DNA of 64,000 nt from Celeribacter baekdonensis (GCF_003047105.1 NZ_CP028475.1:1612001-1676000), one strand, 5' to 3'; positions 36,452 to 46,992 are shown, counted from the stretch's first letter. The notes: generated by a model from the sequence alone, not told the origin. Numbers and translations: made by a program.

Positions 36452-38022
36452 TTAAGATTTCTGGAACATGGCAAGCATGCGCCGTGTGACCATAAAGCCG
36501 CCAAAGATGTTGATCCCGGCCATGAAGACCGACAAAGCACCCAAAACGATCACGAGCCAAGAGTTTGATCCGATTTGCATCAGAGCGCCCAAGATGATGA
36601 TCGACGAAATGGCGTTGGTGACAGCCATGAGGGGGGTGTGCAGCGAATGCGACACGTTCCAAATGACCTGAAAGCCAATGAAAACGGAGAGAACGAAGAC
36701 GATAAAGTGCTGCATAAAGGAGGCAGGCGCAACAAGGCCAACCCCCAACAAAAGCACCGCACCGATGGCCATCAACATGACCTGTTGTTTGGTCTGGGCT
36801 TTGAATGCGGCGGTTTCTGCGGCGCGTTTTTCCTCTGCCGTCAACACTTTAGCCGCTTCTTTCGGCTTGGCAGCGATGGCTTTGATTTTCGGCGGCGGCG
36901 GCGGGAACGTGATCTCGCCTGCATAGGTCACCGTCGCACCCCGGATCACGTCGTCTTCCATGTTGTGATTGACTTGACCGTCTTTTTCCGGCGTCAAATC
37001 GGTCATCATGTGACGGATGTTGGTGGAGTAGAGCGTCGAGGCCTGAGCCGCCATGCGGGACGGGAAGTCGGTGTACCCGATGATGGTCACGCCATTCTCG
37101 GTGACGATTTTCTCGTCCATTTTGGTCAGCTTACAGTTGCCGCCCTTTTCCGCCGCAAGATCGACAATGACAGAGCCCGGCTTCATCGCCGCGACCATGT
37201 CGGGGGTCCAAAGTTCGGGCGCTTCCCGGTTCGGGATCAACGCGGTGGTGATCACGATGTCCACTTCGGGGCCAATTCGCGGAATTTCGCAAGCTGAGCT
37301 TCGCGGAATTCAGGAGAGGACACAGAGGCATAGCCGCCCGTGGCCGCGCCATCTTGTTGTTCTTCCTCGAAATCGAGGTAGACGAACTGCGCGCCCATGC
37401 TTTCGACCTGTTCGGCCACTTCGGGACGCACGTCAAACGCATAGGTGATCGCACCGAGCGAGGTGGATGTCCCGATGGCGGCAAGACCGGCCACACCGGC
37501 ACCGACAACCAACACTTTTGCAGGCGGAACTTTACCAGCGGCGGTGATTTGCCCGGTGAAGAAACGCCCGAAATTGTTGGAAGCCTCAATGACTGCGCGG
37601 TAGCCCGCGATATTGGCCATGGAGGAGAGCGCATCCATTTTCTGGGCGCGCGAAATCCGCGGCACCATTTCCATGGCGATCACGTTGGCGCCTTTGGATT
37701 TGGCCATCTCCATCCCGGCTTCATTGGCGCCTGGATTGAAGAAGGAGATCAAAGTCTGGCCCGATTTGAGCCGCTTCATCTCTGTCTCGGACGGCTGGCG
37801 AACTTTGGCGACGATGTCGCAGTCCTTCCAAAGCGCGGCGGCGGTCTTGATGACCTCGACGCCTGCGTCCGCATAATCTTTGTCGGAGAATCCGGCAAGC
37901 ACACCGGCCCCGGTTTCAACGGCACAGTCATATCCAAGTTTTTGTAGCTGCTTGGCGCTCTCAGGTGTCAACGCGACACGCGCTTCTCCCTCAAAGACTT
38001 CCTTTGGAACCCCAAATTTCAC
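36452..38022 (-). CDS. pntA: NAD(P)+ transhydrogenase subunit alpha (apparent frameshift)
   Basis: NAD-binding subunit, full-length form that includes the C-terminal membrane helices. The first part ([37 protein letters not shown]) and the second part ([38 protein letters not shown]) lie in different frames. The break is at GGGG 37268-37271 on the plus strand; one extra base restores [13 protein letters not shown] and 523 residues. The start is GTG at 38022, with AAGGA about 8 bases upstream. With pntB it couples NADPH formation to the proton gradient. Confidence 0.93.
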
Positions 38023-38082
38023 GAGATTTTCCTTTTCCCCAGTCCTATTCGCATTCTTGGTGCATCCTTACCCAATCCGACC

Positions 38083-38098
38083 AATGTTTCGCAACATT
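38083..38098. promoter_or_regulatory. inverted repeat upstream of pntA
   Basis: AATGTT-TCGC-AACATT, a perfect 6-bp inverted repeat about 60 bases upstream of the pntA GTG start, followed by further TTGCGC repeats. Position fits an operator or promoter-proximal site. Confidence 0.35.
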
Positions 38099-38131
38099 AT
38101 TGCGCTAACATTTTTGCGCCATGGCGAAAGA

Positions 38132-38575
38132 CTACAACCAACGTCGCGTTTTCATCGCCCAAACGGAGAAATCCTGTGGGAATCCCGCCCGAAGCTTTTG
38201 TTCTTCCTCAATGATAAATCGCTTTTGAATCACGGCCATAAAGGCCGGAACCAACACGATCCCCATCCAACTGCCGCAAAGTAAAGCAAAGCCTGCGAGT
38301 GTAAAGGCGTCCCCCAGATAAATTGGATTGCGCGACAGGGCGTAGACACCATTGGTGACAATCGCGGTGGGCCGTTTGTGGGGGATGACCGTGGTTTTGT
38401 GCCGCCACATCGTCCAAGCCGCCACACACATAAGCCCCACACCCAGCGCGATCAAAATCCATCCCGCCAGCGGCACCAGAGGGGGCGCAGCAAAACTGAG
38501 GCCAACACGGGCCAAGGCATAAACGGCGGTCATGAAGGCCAAAAGCCAGACGGGGGGATAATCGAGATATTTCAT
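38132..38575 (-). CDS. isoprenylcysteine carboxyl methyltransferase-like membrane protein
   Basis: 147-residue membrane protein with about four helices of the ICMT/PEMT-like group. The conserved C-terminal block includes NGVYALSRNPIYLGDAF, where the RNPIY/LG sequence binds SAM, and the end has FIIEEEQKLRAGF with the family glutamates. Bacterial members methylate unknown lipids or small molecules. Start is at 38575; it is upstream of pntA on the same strand but separated by 109 bases, so probably an independent unit. Confidence 0.83.
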   Translation of the reverse strand: MKYLDYPPVWLLAFMTAVYALARVGLSFAAPPLVPLAGWILIALGVGLMCVAAWTMWRHKTTVIPHKRPTAIVTNGVYALSRNPIYLGDAFTLAGFALLCGSWMGIVLVPAFMAVIQKRFIIEEEQKLRAGFPQDFSVWAMKTRRWL

Positions 38576-38620
38576 CGCGCCAATCTAGCCGAGACCCCGC
38601 CATGCCGCTACACATTCGTC

Positions 38621-39100
38621 ATGAAAATACGTGCCCTGAAATTGCGCCCCGTCACCGCACAGGACGCCGATGCCTGTTACGCCCTGTTTTACCGCACGGT
38701 GCATGGCGGCACGGGCGCGTTTTATACGGCTGTGCAACGCGCCGCTTGGGCACCCGCGCGCGATCAGGCCCCCGACACATGGCCCGCACGGCTGACCGCA
38801 GGCTATGCAATCTGCGCCACAAGATGGGGACGGCTCAAAGGCTTTTTCACCATGGGACATGATGGCCATATCGACTTTGCCTATGTCGCTTTGGAGGAGA
38901 TGGGCAAAGGCACAGCCGCCACGTTATATGACGCCTGCGAGGCAGAGGCGCGCCGGCTTGGCCTGTCCTTTATGGAGACAGAGGCCTCGCATCTGGCCCG
39001 ACGTTTCTTTGAAAAACGCGGTTGGCGCGTTGTGGCGCGTCAAACCGTGATCCGCGACGGCGTTGGGATTGAAAATTTTCGGATGGAAAAGGCGCTGTGA
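38621..39100 (+). CDS. GNAT-family N-acetyltransferase
   Basis: 159-residue acetyltransferase. MKIRALKLRPVTAQDADACY starts the first strand and helix; GKGTAATLYDACEAEARRLG supplies the acetyl-CoA pyrophosphate-loop region, and the C-terminal FFEKRGWRVVARQTV is the usual GNAT ending. The open frame upstream overlaps the convergent methyltransferase-like gene; the chosen ATG at 38621 is the first at a GNAT-like N-terminus. Substrate unknown. It converges on the glutamine amidotransferase gene with a 15-base gap. Confidence 0.85.
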   Translation: MKIRALKLRPVTAQDADACYALFYRTVHGGTGAFYTAVQRAAWAPARDQAPDTWPARLTAGYAICATRWGRLKGFFTMGHDGHIDFAYVALEEMGKGTAATLYDACEAEARRLGLSFMETEASHLARRFFEKRGWRVVARQTVIRDGVGIENFRMEKAL

Positions 39101-39115
39101 GCGGGATTTGGGCGT

Positions 39116-39895
39116 TCAAACGGCTTTCGACATCGAGGCACCCGTCCGGGCCGCAGCATAGGCATGAACCGCATCGCCAAAGGCGGTAAACAGCGGCCGC
39201 GACACCGGGTCCTGACAGGCGTTCCATTCCGGGTGCCATTGCACCGAAAGCGTGAACCCCGGCGCGTCTTTGACATAAATCGCCTCAGGCGTGCCATCGG
39301 GAGCATAGCCTTCGATCACGATGCGTGCGCCGGGGGTTTTGATCCCCTGCCCGTGAAGCGTGTTGGTCATCACCTCGTCGGTGCCAAACAAGCGATGAAA
39401 CACCCCGCCCTCGCTCAGACGCACCGGATGGCGCAGAGCAAATTTTTCCTCAATCGTACCATCGGGCGGCATGCGGTGGTTCATCCGCCCCGGCAGCTCG
39501 CGAATTTCGGGGTAAAGCGTGCCGCCCATGGCGACATTGACCTCTTGAAAGCCGCGACAAATGCCCAAAAACGGCAACCCTGCCGCAACACAGGCGCGAA
39601 TAAGCGGCAGTGTCACCGCATCGCGACCGCGATCAAACGCACCATGCGCATCGGTTTCGGGTTCGCCATATTCCTCGGGGTGCACGTTGGGCCGCCCGCC
39701 GGTGAACAAAAAACCGTCACAGACCGCCATCAACTCTTCGACCGAGACGAGACTGGGATGTGCGGGGATCAAAAGCGGCATACACTCCGAGACATCCGCG
39801 AGGGCTTCGGCGTTCATTTTGCCGCCGGTATAGGCCGGGTATTGCCCATTCAGCAGGTCCGAATTTCCGATCACGCCAACGATGGGTCTACTCAT
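39116..39895 (-). CDS. class I glutamine amidotransferase, gamma-glutamyl hydrolase type
   Basis: 259-residue hydrolase of the peptidase C26/PuuD-like group. The nucleophile elbow is FLGICRGFQEVNVAMGG with its cysteine in ICRG, and the catalytic His-Glu are in QWHPEWN. A start at 39895 is preceded by AAAAGGAGAGG. Such enzymes cleave gamma-glutamyl-GABA in putrescine breakdown, but no puu genes are next to it, so the substrate is uncertain. An upstream leader hairpin is listed separately. Confidence 0.87.
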   Translation of the reverse strand: MSRPIVGVIGNSDLLNGQYPAYTGGKMNAEALADVSECMPLLIPAHPSLVSVEELMAVCDGFLFTGGRPNVHPEEYGEPETDAHGAFDRGRDAVTLPLIRACVAAGLPFLGICRGFQEVNVAMGGTLYPEIRELPGRMNHRMPPDGTIEEKFALRHPVRLSEGGVFHRLFGTDEVMTNTLHGQGIKTPGARIVIEGYAPDGTPEAIYVKDAPGFTLSVQWHPEWNACQDPVSRPLFTAFGDAVHAYAAARTGASMSKAV

Positions 39896-39956
39896 GGTAT
39901 GCCTCTCCTTTTCGGGAAAGAATACCCTCTTTGCGGGCAGAGAAAAGGGGCATGGG

Positions 39957-39983
39957 TGCGCAGGGGCTCTGCATCCCTGCGCA
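39957..39983 (-). other. leader hairpin upstream of the amidotransferase
   Basis: A perfect 9-bp inverted repeat TGCGCAGGG (39957-39965) and CCCTGCGCA (39975-39983) with a 9-base loop, about 60 bases upstream of the amidotransferase start. No T run follows in either direction. The rest of the 39896-40265 gap holds no gene that I can support. Confidence 0.45.
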
Positions 39984-40203
39984 AATACGTCTTTGCGCTG
40001 TTCAAATACTCACAAAACCGGGCCCACTGCCCCCGGATTGATCACACCCGGGATTTGAGCTCCTGTGGAACGTCGCATATCTTTAACGCGATGGCCGGGG
40101 TTCTCTGTCTCTAATCAGAGCGCAGCGTCACGCACTATTGCCCCAATCGCCAAGCATTCCTGACCCAACCGGACCTTGATCGCAACATGCCGTGAGGTCC
40201 ACT

Positions 40204-40253
40204 ATGCGGGACTTTTCAGACTTTCGCTGCGATTGCACCAACGTCTGGTGTTC
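40204..40253 (+). repeat. diverged direct repeat, left copy
   Basis: This stretch (ATGCGGGACTTTTCAG... TTCGCTGCGAT... TCTGGTGTTC) resembles 40884-40973 on the same strand, including GCGG(G)ACTTTT, TTCGCTGCGAT and an imperfect GT-TGGT-TTC tail (about 15 of 20 bases alike in the last part). The two copies flank the hypothetical gene at 40.3-40.8 kb. Confidence 0.5.
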
Positions 40254-40265
40254 TTGAAGTCAACG

Positions 40266-40829
40266 TTATTCAGAGAATCTTTCGAAAAGCACACGATTGT
40301 TAGCGGAGATCGCGCTCGCTTCGGTTTGACCATCCCATCCCGTTGAGAAGGTGATCTGCTGGCCGTCAATGGTGAAGCTATAGGTCAATTGGTGCCGTGA
40401 ACATCGCGTAGACACCCAGTCGAAACGTGTATCTTCGGCAACCCAGCGTGTATCTGCGTGGACCCGTTCAGTTAGGATACGTTCGACACGCCGCCCAATA
40501 TCCTCCCATGCATGGTCAGATGCGACGCCACCTAATGTCGATTTGTAAGCTGCAATTTCAAAGCGGTAGGTTTTTCCCCGCAACAGCCATGTTACTTCAT
40601 GGTCGTCAAGCTTCACTTGCGCGGCAACGTCGTCACAACCAATGCAACCGCAATCACACCGCCCAACCAAAACACTGCCCGCCGTTTCGGGTCCGACGAT
40701 ACGCATGAAGTCGATTGGATCCAAGCCCAGATAATCAGTGCCAAGCACATCAGCGCCATCAACAAGTAGTCGAACTTGATGATCATTCGAGAACTCAGCA
40801 GGTTCGATCTTGTACGTTAGACTATTCAA
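40266..40829 (-). CDS. hypothetical protein with a Cys cluster
   Basis: 187 residues from a TTG start at 40829 (protein LNSLTYKIEPAEF), chosen because a GGAG lies 8 bases upstream and the longer frame begins inside a repeat. There is no recognised family. A tight cluster RCDCGCIGCDD (Cys 58, 60, 62 and 65 in this numbering) suggests metal binding. The rest is soluble alpha/beta with no signal peptide. The region looks slightly lower in GC and less Rhodobacter-like in its codons than neighbours, and diverged direct repeats flank it, so horizontal acquisition is possible. Confidence 0.65.
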   Translation of the reverse strand: MNSLTYKIEPAEFSNDHQVRLLVDGADVLGTDYLGLDPIDFMRIVGPETAGSVLVGRCDCGCIGCDDVAAQVKLDDHEVTWLLRGKTYRFEIAAYKSTLGGVASDHAWEDIGRRVERILTERVHADTRWVAEDTRFDWVSTRCSRHQLTYSFTIDGQQITFSTGWDGQTEASAISANNRVLFERFSE

Positions 40830-40883
40830 AATTTGCTCCTGCCAACAATGAGAGACACAGCAATTGACTTGTGCCAATTTCAA

Positions 40884-40973
40884 CATAGCGGACTTTTAAA
40901 CGGGGTGCAGCATCGGTCAAACTGGGCTCAAACTCGCCATTCGCTGCGATCTGCGCGAAGGTTTGGTTTTCCA
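40884..40973 (+). repeat. diverged direct repeat, right copy
   Basis: Longer version of the left copy: CATAGCGGACTTTTAAACG, an intervening ~35 bases, then TTCGCTGCGATCTGCGCG and AAGGTTTGGTTTTCC. The sequence type is like short dispersed intergenic repeats that I recall from Roseobacter genomes, which would explain it as well as a duplication would. Confidence 0.5.
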
Positions 40974-40998
40974 TTTGGGTCAGTTTTTGACGCAAAGG

Positions 40999-43146
40999 TC
41001 ACAGTCGTCTGACGTTCAACAGCTCCAAACGGCGGGCATGAAGAACGGGTTCGGTGTAGCCCGACGGTTGAACCCGGCCTTTGAACACCAAATCACAGGC
41101 GGCTTTGAACGCGATGCCGTCATAGCCCGGCGCCATTGGCGTATAGGCCGCATCCCCCGCATTTTGACGATCCACCACGAGGGCCATCTTTTTCATCGCC
41201 GTCATGACTTGATCCTCGGACACCACGCCATGATGTAGCCAGTTGGCCAGACCCTGCGAAGAAATCCGGCACGTGGCGCGGTCTTCCATCAACCCGACAT
41301 CATGAATGTCTGGCACTTTCGAGCACCCGACCCCCTGATCCACCCAACGCACCACATAGCCCAAAATGCCTTGGGCGTTGTTTTCAACCTCATCGCGGAT
41401 TTCATCCTCGGACCAATTCACACCTTGCGCCAAAGGCGGCGTCAACAAATCGGCAAGCGTCCCGCGCGCACCGCCTTTGGCGATTGCATGCTGAACGGCA
41501 AAGACATCGACCTTGTGATAATGTGTGGCGTGCAATGTGGCCGCGGTCGGGCTGGGCACCCAGGCACAGGTCGCGCCCGCTTTCGGGTGGCCGATTTTGG
41601 TCTCCAACATCGCCTGCATCAAATCCGGCATTGCCCACATGCCCTTGCCGATCTGCGCCCGGCCTTTGAGGCCACAGGCCAGACCGATATCGACATTACG
41701 ATCCTCATAGCTTTTGATCCACGGCTGATCTTTCATCTCGCCTTTGCGGATCATTGGCCCCGCTTCCATCGAGGTGTGGATTTCATCGCCGGTGCGATCC
41801 AAGAAGCCGGTGTTGATAAAGGCCACGCGATGTTTGGCGGCGCGGATGCATTCTTTGAGGTTGGCGCTGGTGCGGCGCTCCTCATCCATGATGCCAAGTT
41901 TCACCGTGTACTGCGGCAGGCCCAAAATGGCCTCGACCCGACTAAAGATCTCATCGGCAAAAGCCACCTCTTCGGGGCCGTGCATTTTGGGTTTGACGAT
42001 ATAGACCGAGCCTTCGGTTGAATTGCGCGGACCCGTGGTCTTTTGCAGATCGTGCATCGCGATCATCACCGTGACCAGCGCGTCCATGATCCCTTCGCCA
42101 ATTTCACGCCCCTCCGGGTCCAAAATCGCCGGGTTGGTCATCAAATGCCCAACATTGCGCACCAACATCATCGCGCGGCCCTTGAGCGTCAGCTCCGTCC
42201 CATCCGACGCGACAAAGACCCGGTCCGGATTGAGGGCACGGGTGAAAACCTTGCCGCCCTTTGTCACCTCTTCGGTCAAATCGCCCGTCATCAGACCCAA
42301 CCAATTGCGATAGGCCCCAAGTTTTTCCTCGGCATCAACGGCGGCGACGGAATCCTCGCAATCCATGATCGCGGACACCGCAGATTCGAGCACAATGTCA
42401 GACATCCCCGCCGGGTCTTGTGCCCCCACCGGGGTGGACGCGTCGATGACAATGTCAATGTAAAGCCCGTTGACGATCAACAGGATATGCCCTTCGCTTG
42501 ATCCGGCGAACTGGCTTGGATCAGACAGGCCGGTGACGCCCATCGGGCCATCGACCAAGACCATGCCGTCTTTGACCGAAATCGAGGTCACGTCAGCCCA
42601 TGAACCTCCCGCAAGCGGGGCAACCGCGTCCAAATGCGCCTTGGCCCAAGCAATCACCCGCGCGCCACGGGGCGCGTCATAGCCTTTGCCCGTCGGCACA
42701 TCGCCCAGCGCATCGGTGCCATAAAGCCCATCATAGAGCGAGCCCCAACGGGCATTCGCGGCATTCAATGCATAGCGCGCGTTGGTGATCGGCACCACCA
42801 ATTGCGGGCCCGGTTTGTTGGCGAACTCGGCGTCGATATGGCTGGTCTCGACGGTGAAATCCGGCCCCTCCGGCACCAGATAACCGATCTCACGCAAGAA
42901 GTCCGTGTAGGCGCTCGCATCCAACGGCTGACCTTTGCGGGCGATGTGCCAGTCGTCAATCTGACTTTGCATCTCTTCGCGCTTTTGCAACAGCGCCCGG
43001 TTTTTCGGGCCGAATGTGGCAACCATATCGGCCAGCCCGCCCCAAAACACCTCAGCCGTCACCCCCGTCCCCACAAGCGCTTGCGTGTCGATAAAGGTGG
43101 CAAGCTCTTGGTCGACCTTGAGGCCGGATTTGTCGATACGGATCAT
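40999..43146 (-). CDS. glcB: malate synthase G
   Basis: 715-residue single-chain malate synthase that condenses glyoxylate with acetyl-CoA in the glyoxylate/glycolate pathway. Start [19 protein letters not shown] is at 43146; the frame stays open upstream but the family begins here. Landmarks are [35 protein letters not shown] and the C-terminal [20 protein letters not shown]. The gene stands alone; with no isocitrate lyase in view, it probably serves glycolate or ethylmalonyl-CoA pathway glyoxylate. Confidence 0.97.
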   Translation of the reverse strand: MIRIDKSGLKVDQELATFIDTQALVGTGVTAEVFWGGLADMVATFGPKNRALLQKREEMQSQIDDWHIARKGQPLDASAYTDFLREIGYLVPEGPDFTVETSHIDAEFANKPGPQLVVPITNARYALNAANARWGSLYDGLYGTDALGDVPTGKGYDAPRGARVIAWAKAHLDAVAPLAGGSWADVTSISVKDGMVLVDGPMGVTGLSDPSQFAGSSEGHILLIVNGLYIDIVIDASTPVGAQDPAGMSDIVLESAVSAIMDCEDSVAAVDAEEKLGAYRNWLGLMTGDLTEEVTKGGKVFTRALNPDRVFVASDGTELTLKGRAMMLVRNVGHLMTNPAILDPEGREIGEGIMDALVTVMIAMHDLQKTTGPRNSTEGSVYIVKPKMHGPEEVAFADEIFSRVEAILGLPQYTVKLGIMDEERRTSANLKECIRAAKHRVAFINTGFLDRTGDEIHTSMEAGPMIRKGEMKDQPWIKSYEDRNVDIGLACGLKGRAQIGKGMWAMPDLMQAMLETKIGHPKAGATCAWVPSPTAATLHATHYHKVDVFAVQHAIAKGGARGTLADLLTPPLAQGVNWSEDEIRDEVENNAQGILGYVVRWVDQGVGCSKVPDIHDVGLMEDRATCRISSQGLANWLHHGVVSEDQVMTAMKKMALVVDRQNAGDAAYTPMAPGYDGIAFKAACDLVFKGRVQPSGYTEPVLHARRLELLNVRRL

Positions 43147-43283
43147 ACGGGAATCACTTTCGGTCTGGGGTGAGAGCCTCAAATTAACGGGTTTCCTATT
43201 GGAAACAAGCCACTCCGCCAAAAAGTTAGTCATACAGCTAAGTTTTGCTTGCGTCATGCAACAGAATCGAAATACTTAGCCAC

Positions 43284-43652
43284 ATGACTAAACATTCAAA
43301 CGATCTCGACACGCTGTTCGCAGCCCTCAGCGACCCGACCCGGCGCGCACTCCTAACCCGTTTGGCGCGCGGGCCCGCAACCCTGTCGGAGCTGCACAGT
43401 GCACATGACATGGCTCTGCCGTCGCTGATGGCCCATGTCAAAAAACTCGAAACCGCCGGGCTGATTTCCAGCCAGAAACAGGGCCGCATCCGCACCTGCC
43501 GCCTCACCCCCGGTGCCTTTACCCCGGTGCAAAGCTGGCTTGAGGAACAGCACCGCCTTTGGACCGGTCGCCTTGACCGTTTTGACGCCTATGTCACCCA
43601 ACTCGCTCACCCCTCACAGGAGCACACAGATGATCCTCGACCCAAAGACTGA
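43284..43652 (+). CDS. ArsR-family transcriptional regulator
   Basis: 122-residue winged-helix regulator. The ArsR core FAALSDPTRRALLTRLARG is followed by SELHSAHDMALPSLMAHVK (recognition helix) and LISSQKQGRIRTCRL. No metal-binding CxC pair is seen in the first helix, so it is of the small-molecule or AHSA1-partner kind. Its ATG at 43284 and the adjacent AHSA1-type gene (overlap 23 bases) form a classical two-gene unit, in which the regulator represses itself. Divergent from glcB. Confidence 0.87.
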   Translation: MTKHSNDLDTLFAALSDPTRRALLTRLARGPATLSELHSAHDMALPSLMAHVKKLETAGLISSQKQGRIRTCRLTPGAFTPVQSWLEEQHRLWTGRLDRFDAYVTQLAHPSQEHTDDPRPKD

Positions 43653-44103
43653 TCTCAGCTTTACCCGTACTCTGGCCGTGCCCCGCACCTTGGTTTGGGA
43701 CTGTTGGACACAGCCCGAACATATCCCGCATTTCTTCATCCCCGCTCCGCATAAAGTCACCGCCTGCGACATTGATTTGCGCGTCGGGGGCCGGTTCAAC
43801 ACGGTCTTTGACGTCGATGGCACGGTGATGGAAAACAACGGCGTCTATCTTGAGTTGATCCCCGGCAAAAAGCTTGTTTTTACAGACGGCTATTCCGAAG
43901 GATGGAAGCCCGCGCCGGACCCGTTCATGACCGCAATCCTGACCTTTGAAGATGCCCCCGACGGTGGCACAATCTACACCGCAACCGCTCGGCACCGCTC
44001 AAAAGAGGCGGCACAAACCCATAAGGACATGGGCTTTTTTGACGGCTGGGGCACGGTGGTGGATCAACTCGCCAGCTACGCCGCGAGGCTCACGCGGCTT
44101 TGA
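43630..44103 (+). CDS. SRPBCC (AHSA1-type) domain protein
   Basis: 157-residue START-like domain protein. LAVPRTLVWDCWTQPEHI begins the domain, with DLRVGGRFNTVFDVDG and the C-terminal TVVDQLASYAARL helix. It binds hydrophobic ligands; no reaction is known for this subgroup. The ATG lies inside the final codons of the ArsR gene, so the two are translationally coupled and jointly regulated. Confidence 0.85.
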   Translation: MILDPKTDLSFTRTLAVPRTLVWDCWTQPEHIPHFFIPAPHKVTACDIDLRVGGRFNTVFDVDGTVMENNGVYLELIPGKKLVFTDGYSEGWKPAPDPFMTAILTFEDAPDGGTIYTATARHRSKEAAQTHKDMGFFDGWGTVVDQLASYAARLTRL

Positions 44104-44186
44104 CCCATATTTCAACCCTCTGACATTCCCATAAGATCACTTTCGCCACACCGGGAGTTGCAGCCCCCTGTGCAAAGACCTACCTT

Positions 44187-44203
44187 CTGCATCAAAGATG
44201 CAG
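44187..44203 (+). other. hairpin in the pepN leader
   Basis: CTGCATC-AAA-GATGCAG, a perfect 7-bp stem with a 3-base loop, ending 24 bases before the pepN start. It might affect translation of pepN or terminate the upstream unit; no T run follows. Confidence 0.35.
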
Positions 44204-44227
44204 GTTCCATCCGCGAAAGGATCCCCG

Positions 44228-46781
44228 ATGAAAGATGCCGCCCCGCAAACGATTTACCTCAAGGACTACCAAGAGCCGCATCATTGGGTGCGCGATGTGC
44301 ATCTGACCTTTCGGCTGGCCCCTCGGGCCACGCGAGTTCTGTCCAAAATCACCTTTGTGCCGAATGTGCAAAATCCCGGCGATCTGATTTTGGACGGCGA
44401 GCACCTTAACCTCATCGCCGTGGCCGTAAATGAGGCCATCGTGCCCTATGAGGTCACGGACACCCATTTGGTGATCAAATCCGGCGACCTTCCAACCGCG
44501 CCCTTTACCTTTGAGGCCGAGGTCGAAATCAGCCCCGAAACCAACACCGCACTGGAAGGCCTCTACATGTCAAACGGCATGTATTGCACCCAATGCGAGG
44601 CCGAAGGCTTTCGCAAAATCACCTATTACCCGGACCGCCCCGATGTGATGGCCCCCTTTTCCGTACGTGTGGAATCCGACATGCCGGTGATGTTGTCCAA
44701 CGGCAATCCGGGGCATCCAGACCGGGCTTTGCCGAATGGCATGACCCTTGGCCGAAACCCTCCTATTTGTTCGCTTTGGTGGCGGGCGATTTGATCAATC
44801 ACCCCGGTCCCTTCACCACGCAATCGGGCAAAGAGGTGGACCTCAACATCTGGGTTCGTCCTGGCGATGAGGGCAAATGCGCCTTTGGCATGCAGGCACT
44901 CAAAGACAGTATGGCGTGGGACGAACGAGTCTATGGCCGGGAATATGACTTGGACATATTCAACATTGTCGCGGTGGATGACTTCAACATGGGGGCCATG
45001 GAAAACAAGGGGCTGAACGTGTTCAACTCCTCTTGTGTTTTGGCCTCGAAAGAAACCTCGACCGACGCGAATTTTGAACGGATCGAAGGCATCATTGCCC
45101 ATGAGTATTTTCACAACTGGACCGGGAACCGCATCACCTGTCGCGACTGGTTTCAGCTCTGCCTCAAAGAGGGCCTGACAGTCTACCGTGATCAAATGTT
45201 CTCCGGCGATATGCGCAGCCATGCCGTTAAAAGGATTGAAGAAGTTCTCACCCTGCGCGCCCGGCAATTCCGCGAAGACAACGGCCCTTTGGCCCATCCG
45301 GTGCGGCCCGAAAGCTTTGTCGAAATCAACAATTTCTACACCGCCACCGTCTATGAGAAAGGTGCGGAAATCATCGGGATGCTCAAGCGGCTTGTCGGGG
45401 ATGAGGCCTATAAAAACGCCTGCGATCTCTACTTTGAGCGCCATGACGGACAGGCTGTCACCATTGAGGATTGGCTCGCGGCTTTTGCCGACACGACGGG
45501 GCGCGATCTTACACAATTCAAACAATGGTATTCTCAGGCGGGCACGCCGCGCTTGAGTGTTCAAGAGGAATGGCAAGACGGCACATTCACGCTGACCTTC
45601 ACTCAATCCACCCCCGCCACACCGGGCCAGACCGACAAACAACCGATGGTTCTTCCCATTGCCGTGGGCCTGATTGGACCGAATGGGGCCGAGGCTGTGC
45701 CGACGACCATTCTTGAGATGACCGAAACGACCCAAAGCTTTTCGTTCGCGGGTTGGGCGCGCGTCCGACGGCCTCAATCCTGCGCGATTTCTCCGCGCCT
45801 GTGGTGCTTGAGCGCGAGATGAGCGCCCAGACCCGTGCCTTCCTGTTGGCCCATGACACCGACCCGTTTCAGAAATGGGAAATGGGGCGGATGTTGGCCA
45901 AGGACACGCTGATCGCGATGATCATGGACGGCACGCCGCCCGCCAACGCCTATCTCGACGCGATCAAAACCGTACTCACCGATGAGAGCCTCGATCCCGC
46001 CTTCCGGGCGCTGACGCTTGGCCTGCCATCGCAGGACGATTTGGCGCAAACGCTCTATGATGCCGGCGTCACGCCGAACCCGGATAAAATCTATGCCGCA
46101 CGCGAAGAGCTACGGCGGATTTTGGCGACGCATCTGCGCGAAGTGTTGCCCGCGCTTTATGTGGAAAACGATGCCGGGGCCTTTGTGCCTGACGCAGACG
46201 GATCTGGCAAACGCAGCCTGCGCCTCTCTGCCCTGTCACTTTTGACGCTGAGTGATGGCGGGGCCACGGCGCGCGCGCTTTACAAACGCGCGGACAATAT
46301 GACGGAACAGGCCGGGGCGTTGCAGGCCTTGTTGTCGGCGGGACTTGGCGATGAGGAATTGGCCGCCTTTGGCGATCAGTGGAAAGATGACCGTTTGGTC
46401 ATGGACAAATGGTTCATGATGCAAGTTGCCTCCGCCGCCCCCGATACAGCCGCACAGGTTGCCAAATCCCTTACCCAACACCCAGATTTCACTATGAAAA
46501 ACCCGAACCGTTTCCGGTCCGTGTTCGGTGCATTGGCGGGCAATCACGCGGGCTTTCATGCCTCTGATGGCAAAGCCTACGCACTTTTGGCAGATCAACT
46601 CATTGCACTGGATGCGCTTAATCCGCAAACCACGGCGCGGATGTCCGGGGCGTTTGAAACCTGGAAGCGCTATGACGCGGATCGCCAAGGCATGATGCGC
46701 GAGCAGTTGGAGCGGATTTTGGCCACCCCGACCCTATCGCGGGACACAACCGAAATGGTGACCCGGATTCTGTCTGCCTGA
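44228..46781 (+). CDS. pepN: aminopeptidase N (two apparent frameshifts)
   Basis: M1-family zinc aminopeptidase. The GAMEN motif is in MGAMENKGLNVF, and the zinc site is HEYFHNWTGNR followed by a glutamate in LKEGLTVYRDQ. The frame breaks twice: at GGGG 44710-44713, where an added G gives NGNPGASRPGFAEWHDPWPK, and near 45750-45757, where one base gives AG(L/W)GARPTASILRDFSAP. Restored length is 851 residues, the usual size. Both breaks are single-base losses in repeats and are probably sequencing errors; if real, the enzyme would be inactive. Confidence 0.92.
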
Positions 46782-46810
46782 CATTCGGCAGACCGTAAAA
46801 CACAACGTGC

Positions 46811-46836
46811 AACCGGGTGCGACCCAGCGCCCGGTT
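46811..46836 (+). terminator. weak hairpin after pepN
   Basis: AACCGGG (46811-46817) pairs with CCCGGTT (46830-46836) across a 12-base loop, 30 bases after the pepN stop. No T tract follows, so intrinsic termination is doubtful. Confidence 0.35.
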
Positions 46837-46992
46837 AGCGCCATCATAACAAAAAGTTGAACCGCTTCTGCGACTTGCACCACCGGGCGGGACAGATTGT
46901 CATATTCACTTCATGCAATACCATGACATGATTGGCAAATCTTGTGGACACATTCGCCATTCATTACCTCACCTGACAGGGAACATCATCCT

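Noticed and set aside
44626..45777. 383-codon minus-strand open frame opposite pepN
   Set aside because: Covers the pepN zinc site in antisense; conserved sense protein explains the openness.
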